Origin: Bacillota bacterium
GTDB taxonomy: Bacteria; Bacillota; Clostridia; Oscillospirales; Ruminococcaceae
DNA length: 6,565 nt
Reading direction: 5' to 3'
NCBI GenBank assembly: GCA_023457175.1
Contig: JAEWMM010000043.1
Location: 1 to 6,565 of the forward strand
Each line of letters begins with the position of its first letter. Within the stretch, counting starts at the first letter, position 1. The notes beneath the pieces are model-generated. The model worked only from the letters and a program-made list of their open reading frames with translations. It made no database searches and had not been told where the DNA came from. Made by a program: the position numbers and the translations under genes. This document shows, piece by piece, positions 1-4,109 of this stretch.

Positions 1-223
1 GCTTGAGCGCGCGATTGACAGCTACGGCGCCGACCCGCTCAGAGCCAAGGATCTGGTCGTAAAGGCCGACAAAAAGCGCGCCGTCTACTACACCCATTTT
101 ACCGGAGAAAAATGGGGCGCGGCGGAAAACTACCATGTTACAGTCGACACCGCACGTCTGGGGCTTGACGGCACGGCCGAAACGCTGGCGTCGATTGCCC
201 AACAGATGGCAAAGCCGTGCTGA
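1..223 (+). CDS. Cytidylate kinase-like family protein, C-terminal 73 residues (5' end outside window)
   Basis: Reading from base 2, an open frame without a start codon runs to TGA at 221-223. The visible residues follow the C-terminal pattern of the cytidylate kinase-like P-loop family common in Clostridia: a segment around ADKKRAVYYTHFTGEKWG, then NYHVTVDTARLGLDG and a closing amphipathic helix. Relatives carry an Asp/Lys-Arg-x-x-Tyr-Tyr stretch, a TG-x-x-W-G motif and a Tyr-x-(L/V)-x-(I/V)-Asp-(S/T) strand in this order, then a Gly-(L/I)-(D/E) turn. These proteins resemble nucleoside monophosphate kinases, but their substrate is generally unproven. The P-loop would lie upstream of the window and cannot be checked. 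Two terminator-like hairpins follow, so this is the last gene of its transcript. The family call rests on pattern memory over a short fragment. Confidence 0.72.
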   Translation, partial: LERAIDSYGADPLRAKDLVVKADKKRAVYYTHFTGEKWGAAENYHVTVDTARLGLDGTAETLASIAQQMAKPC

Positions 224-264
224 AAACCCGACATTAAGAGCCGGATGCGGACACCACGCTACCG

Positions 265-303
265 GCGGCAGGCGCTTTTATAAGCGTCGGCCTGCCGCTT
301 CTT
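265..303 (+). terminator. Rho-independent terminator-like hairpin after the kinase-like gene
   Basis: GCGGCAGG (265-272) pairs with CCTGCCGC (291-298). An inner CGCTT/AAGCG stem (273-277 with 282-286) stacks on it, and four bases bulge out on the right arm (287-290). The following tract is a weak TTCTT. It lies about 40 bases after the stop codon. It works only for plus-strand transcripts, if at all. Confidence 0.5.
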
Positions 304-311
304 GGACGATC

Positions 312-343
312 AAAATTGAGACTGCCACGGCAGTCTCAATTTT
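312..343. terminator. Bidirectional terminator between convergent kinase-like gene and luxS
   Basis: A perfect 15-bp inverted repeat, AAAATTGAGACTGCC (312-326) and GGCAGTCTCAATTTT (329-343), with only AC between the arms. The real loop is therefore about four bases. The arms start with A4 and end with T4, so the transcript carries a U-run after the GC-rich part of the stem in both directions. It sits between the converging ends of the kinase-like gene and luxS and can serve both. This is the strongest terminator in the window. Confidence 0.88.
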
Positions 344-424
344 ATAGGCTGTATAACCGATTAACGTCAAAACCGTCCGTCGTTGCAACCTGTTTTTTGC
401 GCCGCCGCGTTATCTCCCCGCCTG

Positions 425-479
425 AGCGGTCTGCCTTGCGCACACGACAAAGTATCCGTGCAAATGCAAGGCCGCTTTT
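425..479 (+). other. Imperfect hairpin with T-run downstream of luxS
   Basis: AGCGG (425-429) pairs with CCGCT (472-476), CCTTGC (434-439) with GCAAGG (466-471), and GCAC (440-443) with GTGC (458-461), with small bulges between them. On the plus strand TTTT follows at 476-479, so it could stop transcription running towards the luxS 3' end. On the luxS strand it lies just past the stop codon as a 3'-UTR hairpin without a U-tract. The role is inferred only from the pairing. Confidence 0.35.
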
Positions 480-490
480 GCGGTTATGAA

Positions 491-952
491 TTACTTCGGG
501 TATATCAACCGACCCTCATTCCATTCAGTAATAGCTCTGCAAAAGGCAGCCGCCTCTTTTTTGGCCAATGCCAAATTGTGCAGCCTGAAGTTTCCGCACT
601 CCACCTTCAGTGCGCCGGGTATTTGCCCGTCATAGTCGCGGACAAAACGCATTCCCTCGGAAATAACCGAAACGGCCTTAGCGGGCGCCACGCCCTTTAG
701 AATCAGGTAAAAGCCGGTCAGGCAGCCCATCGGCCCAAAGTAGACCACCTGACCGCCAACGTCGCTGGAGCGCACCCATGTGGCAAAAATATGCTCGATG
801 GTATGCGCCGCCTCCGGGCTTAAATAGCTGTCCGCATTGGGGTAGTGATAGCGAATATCATAGGTGATAATATCGCCAAAGTCGATACGGGAGGTATATA
901 TTCCGGGCGTCAGCGTATCATGGTTTATGCAAAAGCTCGCGATCTTTTCCAT
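491..952 (-). CDS. luxS: S-ribosylhomocysteine lyase LuxS
   Basis: Cytosolic metalloenzyme that splits S-ribosylhomocysteine into homocysteine and 4,5-dihydroxy-2,3-pentanedione, the AI-2 precursor, in the activated methyl cycle. The 153-residue protein has every key motif: H50-T-I-E53-H54 (two metal ligands and the catalytic Glu), GPMGC with catalytic C77 followed by TGFY, IPGALKVECGN with metal ligand C119, and conserved R34 in YDIRYHYPN. The length is normal for the family. The start is ATG at 952-950, with AAAAGGAG (967-960) seven bases upstream. An in-frame TTG at 970 overlaps this SD site and has none of its own, so the longer reading is rejected. The gene stands alone: the nucleosidase gene (mtnN/pfs) that acts one step earlier is not in the window. 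The terminator at 312-343 probably ends its transcript. Confidence 0.95.
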   Translation of the reverse strand: MEKIASFCINHDTLTPGIYTSRIDFGDIITYDIRYHYPNADSYLSPEAAHTIEHIFATWVRSSDVGGQVVYFGPMGCLTGFYLILKGVAPAKAVSVISEGMRFVRDYDGQIPGALKVECGNFRLHNLALAKKEAAAFCRAITEWNEGRLIYPK

Positions 953-959
953 ATATTTT

Positions 960-967
960 CTCCTTTT
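960..967 (-). promoter_or_regulatory. Ribosome binding site deciding the luxS start
   Basis: On the minus strand AAAAGGAG lies seven bases before the ATG at 952. It overlaps the TTG-initiated longer reading, so translation must begin at 952. Confidence 0.85.
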
Positions 968-976
968 CAAAAATGC

Positions 977-1003
977 TTTTTACCGTGCGGTCGCAGCCGT
1001 CAA
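977..1003 (-). promoter_or_regulatory. Possible luxS promoter (weak match)
   Basis: On the minus strand TTGACG (1003-998) is a good -35 hexamer. The best -10 candidate is TAAAAA (982-977), with a short 15-base spacer. The -35 match is convincing but the spacing is poor, so this is tentative. A TAAAAT further upstream on the minus strand, near 1036-1041, is an alternative -10 without a clear -35. Confidence 0.25.
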
Positions 1004-1052
1004 ACCGCCTATTCCCGCCTTTGTGCTCGTCATATTTTAATTTGAAATAACC

Positions 1053-1058
1053 TATAAT
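1053..1058 (+). promoter_or_regulatory. -10 element for the small unknown gene
   Basis: A consensus TATAAT ends 23 bases before the chosen ATG at 1082, which would give a 5' leader of about 17 bases. No good -35 hexamer lies at 16-18 bases (around 1029-1036, CGTCATAT region), so an activator may be needed. The element faces away from luxS across a 129-base divergent spacer. Confidence 0.45.
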
Positions 1059-1081
1059 GGTATTAAAGCGTGGTGAGCAAA

Positions 1082-1378
1082 ATGAGTGACGCAGCCTCAA
1101 ATTCAACGAATCAAGCGAATGGGCAGGGCGGCGCACAGCAAGCGAACAAAGCCCATTCAAAATCAAATTCCTGCGCAGGTCACAATGTGGTGGCCTACCC
1201 TCAGGACGTTCTGCTGGCCTCGGTCACACTTGCGCTCACCCTGACCCAGGGGCGCAGCCAATATGAGGTAGAAACGCTGATCAACCTCTTTTCGCTGACG
1301 ACCGATAACCTTCAGGCAATACTGGCCCAGATGCTTATTAACCGCAAGGTGCAGGCCGACCTTGAAACAATTATCTAG
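1082..1378 (+). CDS. Small conserved-looking protein of unknown function, polar tail plus helical domain
   Basis: A 98-residue protein that I do not recognise with certainty. Residues 1-30 are a low-complexity tail rich in Asn, Gln, Ser, Ala and Gly with one Cys (C31) at its end. Residues 38-98, from YPQDVLLASVTLALTL on, look like two or three amphipathic helices (LLASVTLALTLTQGRS, YEVETLINLFSLTTDN, LQAILAQMLINRK). From memory this resembles small clostridial proteins with a pattern of Ala/Leu helix, short Gly/Ser turn, Glu-Leu helix and a (G/T)D-x-L motif, but no function is established. There is no signal peptide and no clear membrane segment. The start is ATG 1082, with GGTGA (1072-1076), a match to the extended anti-SD, five bases upstream. 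GTG codons at 1070 and 1073 have no SD. The gene is divergent from luxS and has a consensus -10 upstream. Confidence 0.7.
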   Translation: MSDAASNSTNQANGQGGAQQANKAHSKSNSCAGHNVVAYPQDVLLASVTLALTLTQGRSQYEVETLINLFSLTTDNLQAILAQMLINRKVQADLETII

Positions 1379-1443
1379 CCCTTTTATACTATGCCCCAGC
1401 CGCAAACCGCGCCGCGGTATGGCAGCTTAACCGCAGAGCGGCT

Positions 1444-1475
1444 ATTATACAATGCGCGCAAGCGAATGGTATAAT
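1444..1475 (+). promoter_or_regulatory. Extended -10 promoter inside a 7-bp inverted repeat
   Basis: TATAAT at 1470-1475 is preceded by TGG (1467-1469), which makes an extended -10 element. TATACA (1446-1451) at an 18-base spacer is an acceptable -35. The left arm ATTATAC (1444-1450) is the exact reverse complement of GTATAAT (1469-1475), so a TTGTATAAT also faces the minus strand. A transcript would start near 1482 and reach the ferritin-like gene with a leader of about 295 bases, or could be a separate RNA. The symmetry may be an operator or chance. Confidence 0.5.
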
Positions 1476-1647
1476 TTGCGCATCAAAAGGCGGTGGCCGC
1501 GTTAAGCGGCGCGCCGTTGCCGTCTGCTTGCGCCCGCAGTCTAATGCCCATGCGCCACAGCGTTTTTCCCAAACGGGCATAAGGGCGGGCCGCCTCCCAC
1601 GCCTCGCACAGCGTGATGCGCGGGCAAAAGCCGCCTGCTTTGTTTCT

Positions 1648-1676
1648 ACCATAGCACAAATTGAATATCTTTTCAA
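1648..1676 (-). promoter_or_regulatory. Sigma-A type promoter on the minus strand of the spacer
   Basis: On the minus strand TTGAAA (1676-1671) and TATGGT (1653-1648) are separated by exactly 17 bases, five and four of six consensus matches respectively. Transcription would start near 1641 and run towards 1483, opposing the plus-strand promoter at 1470. The -35 lies in a 6-bp inverted repeat, ATTGAA (1660-1665) with TTCAAT (1672-1677). Its product is unknown. Confidence 0.42.
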
Positions 1677-1737
1677 TCGCAGCGCCAATCGAGGCATTGT
1701 TTATCCGCATTGCAGCATAGGATTTTATAAACAGTCT

Positions 1738-1754
1738 GCGGCAGCCACTGCCGC
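1738..1754 (+). other. Hairpin directly before the ferritin-like gene's ribosome binding site
   Basis: GCGGCAG (1738-1744) and CTGCCGC (1748-1754) form a perfect 7-bp stem with a CCA loop, ending seven bases before the SD at 1761. TATAAA at 1726-1731 could be a -10, placing the RNA 5' end on this hairpin, but no -35 is seen. It may stabilise the message or tune initiation. Confidence 0.4.
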
Positions 1755-1776
1755 CGGATGAAAGGAGCTTGCCGCA

Positions 1777-2505
1777 ATGCAAAACTGTAATTTTCAATCC
1801 TGTCGGCAGGGGGCGGCGTTGCCGCTTGACCCCGACAGCGTGATTACCCCTTCGGCCGGAACGGCTCAGCAGCAGCCGGCTGTTTCTCCGCTTGTGCAGG
1901 CAACGCCGCCGGGCGGCGAGACCGCCGTCGCCCCGGCGCTGAGCAGCGAAAACGGCAGCCCCCCGCCCGGGCAACAGCCCTGCGGGTCAAACGGGCTCTG
2001 CCTGCCCCAGCCCTATCCCAATGCAGCTGCTAATGCCGAAAACGAGCGCTACGCCCGCATTATTCGCAATAGCTTTGCGGGACGTGAATCGGCGCTGACC
2101 GCCATGATGACCTATCTTTATCAATCTATCCGCTTTGGCGACTGCGCCGACGACCTGCGTGAAACGCTCTGGGGCATTTCGATGTGCAAAATGTATCATA
2201 TGCGGCTGCTGGGCGAGCTGCTCCTGTCGCTTGGCGGCGAGCCCAAATATTTTTATTGCACGCCGCCCAACGCCAATTCCGGCACCTGGTGGTCGGCCCA
2301 GCCCGCCGTCATGACCTATTCCAAAAATCTGGGCGACGCGCTCAGAGCGGCGATTGAGGCTGAAAAAGCCGGTATTGAGGAGCATAAGAGCACCATCAAT
2401 TATGTGGATGACCAAGGCGTATGCACCCTTTTAAAGCGCATTGTACTGGATGAAGAATACCATTTAAAGATATTGACCGAGCTGTACAAACGCTTTTGCA
2501 GCTGA
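1777..2505 (+). CDS. Ferritin-like domain protein with long disordered N-terminal tail
   Basis: A 242-residue protein. Residues 1-88 are a low-complexity Pro/Gln/Ala/Gly tail with Cys at 4, 9, 69 and 75. Residues 89-242 look like a four-helix ferritin-like fold: helix 1 with E104 (GRESALTAMMTYLYQS), helix 2 with KMYHMRLLGELLLSLGGEP (K138, H141), helix 3 with E196 (AAIEAEKAGIEEH) and helix 4 with DEEYH (E226, H229). Relatives bind a di-iron or di-manganese centre through Glu and E-x-x-H pairs on these helices. Here the second pair is K-x-x-H, which should weaken or abolish one metal site. Clostridial relatives occur as spore-coat or oxidative-stress proteins, but which role applies is not shown. 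The start is ATG 1777, with AAAGGAG (1761-1767) nine bases upstream. There is no signal peptide. Confidence 0.78.
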   Translation: MQNCNFQSCRQGAALPLDPDSVITPSAGTAQQQPAVSPLVQATPPGGETAVAPALSSENGSPPPGQQPCGSNGLCLPQPYPNAAANAENERYARIIRNSFAGRESALTAMMTYLYQSIRFGDCADDLRETLWGISMCKMYHMRLLGELLLSLGGEPKYFYCTPPNANSGTWWSAQPAVMTYSKNLGDALRAAIEAEKAGIEEHKSTINYVDDQGVCTLLKRIVLDEEYHLKILTELYKRFCS

Positions 2506-2506
2506 C

Positions 2507-2535
2507 CGGACGACGCCGTAAGGCGCCGCCGTCCG
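2507..2535 (+). terminator. Weak terminator-like hairpin after the ferritin-like gene
   Basis: CGGACG (2507-2512) pairs with CGTCCG (2530-2535). An inner CGCC/GGCG stem (2514-2517 with 2522-2525) closes a GTAA loop. The only pyrimidine tract follows some distance later (TTCTTCT near 2547-2553), so termination may be incomplete and the M23 gene could be partly co-transcribed. Confidence 0.4.
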
Positions 2536-2583
2536 CGCCCGACCGCTTCTTCTGCGCGCGATCATAAAAGGTCGAAAAAATTC

Positions 2584-3633
2584 ATGCCGGCGCACAACGG
2601 CAGATTGGATGATAAAATGAAGCTTAAATATTTGCTTTCGGCTGCGGCGCTGTTTTTTCTGCTGTCATACATCGGCGTATGGCTGAGTATGATTCTGCTG
2701 GATAAGCACAAGACCGCCGAATCAATTTCAAAGCCGCCCATGTCGGTGAGCGTGTCCTCCGAACCGCCCGGTGAATCGGAGGAAATGGTCAGCGGCGATA
2801 TTATCGACCCTTCTTCGTCCGAAGTGCCGCAAAACGACCTGTTTGCCAAATCGGGCTTTGAAATTTCAGACACAAACGTCTATCCGGGCGAATATCTGGT
2901 GCTGACCGCTTACGGCATCGAAAACCCGAACGGCATCACAATCCAAAACCCCTTTGGCAAAGCGCCGCAGTTTTTTAAGGCGGACGGCCACCTCACCGCG
3001 CTGTTGCCGGTAAAATATACCTACGAGCCGGGGGAATACATGCTCACAGCCGAGGGCGGCGGCTATAACGAAACGTTTGCCATCAGCCTGCTCTCGAAGG
3101 AGTGGCAGACTCAGAATTTAACGGTGGATGAATCGGTCACCTCCGAAACGATTGAAAGCACCGCGGCAAACAACGAATATTTTTCCAAGGTACAGCCCAA
3201 GAAAGCGCTTTTTGAAGACGCGCCCCTGTGGGAGGGCGCCTTTATCCAGCCCGTCGAGGGGAGAATTACCACCGAATTCGGCATGCTGCGCACCGTCAAC
3301 GGCGTTCCGTCCGACCGGCACGGCGGCGTTGATATTGCTGCCGAGCGCGGCACGCCGATTAAGGCGGCCAACAGCGGCAAGGTGCTTTTTGCCGAAAAAA
3401 TAGCGCTTACCGGCAACACCGTCTGCATTGAACACGGACTGGGTCTGAAAACCTGGTACTACCACATGGATTCGCTCGACGTAAAAGCCGGCGACATGGT
3501 TAAAAAGGGCCAGACTATCGGCACGGTGGGCAGCACCGGCTTCTCGACCGGGCCGCATCTGCACTGGGCCGCCTCGGTCTTTGACGTCTATATCAACCCC
3601 TGGACGCTGGTCGCCGCCGCACCGCAGCTTTAA
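2584..3633 (+). CDS. Membrane-anchored M23 (LytM/lysostaphin-family) zinc endopeptidase
   Basis: A peptidoglycan endopeptidase expected to act outside the membrane on cross-bridges or stem peptides. The 349 residues are arranged as: short basic N-terminus, one membrane helix (about 16-39), Ser/Pro/Glu-rich linker (45-85), a beta-rich N-terminal domain (about 90-170) with two PGEY turns (101-104, 149-152), a linker, then the M23 domain (about 218-345). Catalytic features are complete: H246-GGV-D250 and H327 as zinc ligands, with H294 (YYHMDSL) and H325 of H325-L-H327 as catalytic histidines. VKKGQTIGTVGSTGFSTG is the usual segment before the H-x-H. The start is uncertain. ATG 2584 has AAAAGG 12 bases upstream; ATG 2617, giving MKLKYLLSAAALFF at the terminus, has only a weak GGATGA. 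The helix is not followed by a clear cleavage site, so an anchor is more likely than a signal peptide. Confidence 0.9.
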   Translation: MPAHNGRLDDKMKLKYLLSAAALFFLLSYIGVWLSMILLDKHKTAESISKPPMSVSVSSEPPGESEEMVSGDIIDPSSSEVPQNDLFAKSGFEISDTNVYPGEYLVLTAYGIENPNGITIQNPFGKAPQFFKADGHLTALLPVKYTYEPGEYMLTAEGGGYNETFAISLLSKEWQTQNLTVDESVTSETIESTAANNEYFSKVQPKKALFEDAPLWEGAFIQPVEGRITTEFGMLRTVNGVPSDRHGGVDIAAERGTPIKAANSGKVLFAEKIALTGNTVCIEHGLGLKTWYYHMDSLDVKAGDMVKKGQTIGTVGSTGFSTGPHLHWAASVFDVYINPWTLVAAAPQL

Positions 3634-3675
3634 TATTGCGTTAAAAAGCAGACGGCTTGGCGTCAGCTTTCAGTT

Positions 3676-3700
3676 GCGCCTGCGTCTCAGCAGCAGGCGC
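3676..3700. repeat. Inverted repeat downstream of the M23 gene
   Basis: GCGCCTGC (3676-3683) and GCAGGCGC (3693-3700) form an 8-bp stem with a 9-base loop. No T-run follows directly. It abuts the larger terminator at 3701 and may fold together with it. Confidence 0.5.
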
Positions 3701-3758
3701 CGGCGCGCTGTCCGCTTTGCCCTTGCAAACAAAGATCTGCGCGCCGAGCTGTTTTATT
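3701..3758 (+). terminator. Terminator of the M23 gene
   Basis: CGGCGCGC (3701-3708) pairs with GCGCGCCG (3739-3746). An inner CTTTG/CAAAG stem lies within the 30-base loop, and the transcript continues with AGCTG and then TTTTATTTTT. The GC-rich stem followed by a long T-tract fits an intrinsic terminator; the long interrupted loop lowers confidence a little. Confidence 0.62.
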
Positions 3759-3807
3759 TTTGATGTAACCGCTTATGATCACCAATTATGAATAGATTCA
3801 CACCGAA

Positions 3808-3850
3808 GGGGGCCCGTAAAAGCACGACGCTTACGGGTCCCCTGTTATTT
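3808..3850 (+). terminator. Second terminator before the exporter promoter
   Basis: A 12-bp stem, GGGGGCCCGTAA (3808-3819) with TTACGGGTCCCC (3831-3842), has one G-T wobble. An alternative inner AAGC/GCTT pairing closes an ACGAC loop. A T-rich TGTTATTTCCTTT tract follows. It insulates the exporter operon from the upstream gene. Confidence 0.8.
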
Positions 3851-3886
3851 CCTTTCACATTTTTTTCACGATGTCTTGCATTTATT

Positions 3887-3915
3887 TTGAAAAAATGCTA
3901 TCTTATATGTACTAT
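3887..3915 (+). promoter_or_regulatory. Promoter of the exporter operon
   Basis: TTGAAA (3887-3892) and TACTAT (3910-3915) are 17 bases apart, inside the most AT-rich stretch of the window. A second possible pair, TTGCAT (3876-3881) with TATCTT (3899-3904), is also 17 bases apart but matches less well. Transcription would start near 3922, which leaves a leader of about 190 bases before the adaptor ATG. Confidence 0.6.
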
Positions 3916-3921
3916 GTGATT

Positions 3922-4109
3922 TAATACGCATATTCATTGTAGCTGATATGCCACTAAGATTGAATGCTTGCAGATTTTGCCCCGCAAGAGCGATAAGGCG
4001 TACGGGCCTGACCTGCGCGGCCTTGCGAAACGACGCAAAGACGGAAAGTATGCGGCAAAAACACCCATTTTTAACGGGATATCGGTATTACACAGGAAAG
4101 GAACACAAC
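3922..4109 (+). other. Long 5' leader of the exporter operon with alternative pairings
   Basis: This stretch stays open in the adaptor's frame back to ATG 3948 but is better read as untranslated, because the only good SD, AGGAAAGGA (4094-4102), serves ATG 4110. It holds an inverted repeat GCATAT/ATATGC (3928-3933, 3946-3951). Four segments can pair alternatively: CTTGC (3967-3971), CGCAAG (3983-3988), CTTGCG (4022-4027) and CGCAA (4034-4038). No known riboswitch class could be assigned. Confidence 0.45.

Larger units (their letters stand above)
1379..1776. other. 398-bp spacer with opposed promoter-like sites and no confident gene
   Basis: No convincing gene is seen. The spacer begins with a GC-rich partial hairpin (TGCC near 1394-1397 with GGCA at 1430-1433 and ACCGC/GCGGT inside) lacking a T-run. 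It then holds an inverted repeat around a plus-strand promoter (1444-1475) and a minus-strand promoter (1648-1676) pointing at it. A small hairpin (1738-1754) comes just before the SD of the next gene. One minus-strand frame from about 1635 to the TGA at 1485-1483 has codon use like the neighbouring genes, but it has no start with an SD site. Confidence 0.6.

Noticed and set aside
383..700. Plus-strand open frame overlapping the 3' part of luxS
   Set aside because: Antisense shadow of luxS over most of its length; no SD and no recognisable domain.
953..970. Longer LuxS starting at TTG 970
   Set aside because: The extra codons are the SD sequence for the ATG at 952; LuxS proteins begin at about this ATG.
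1070..1081. GTG start at 1070 for the small unknown protein
   Set aside because: No SD upstream, and the GTGGTGA there itself forms the ribosome binding site for ATG 1082.
1389..1697. Minus-strand frame of 102 codons in the spacer
   Set aside because: Arg/Ala/Cys-rich product, no SD, and codon use unlike the real genes; it looks like an out-of-frame reading.
1743..1770. GCCACTG followed by a GGA-rich stretch, recalling part of a cobalamin riboswitch
   Set aside because: The B12 box and the surrounding helices are absent, and the GGA stretch is simply the SD of the ferritin-like gene.
3676..3746. GC-rich inverted repeats after the M23 gene as mobile-element ends or a REP-type element
   Set aside because: They fold as a terminator followed by a T-tract, no second copy occurs in the window, and no transposase or target duplication is visible.
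4022..4052. GACGCAAAG-like string in the exporter leader, suggesting a cyclic-di-GMP-I riboswitch
   Set aside because: The partner GGCAAACC motif, the GAAA-capped P2 stem in the right place and the second helix are all missing; one short string is not enough.
3948..4109. 54-codon N-terminal extension of the adaptor from ATG 3948, or a shorter one from 4050
   Set aside because: Neither start has a convincing SD, the residues are Arg/Cys-rich and unlike adaptor N-termini, and ATG 4110 has a strong SD at ideal spacing.
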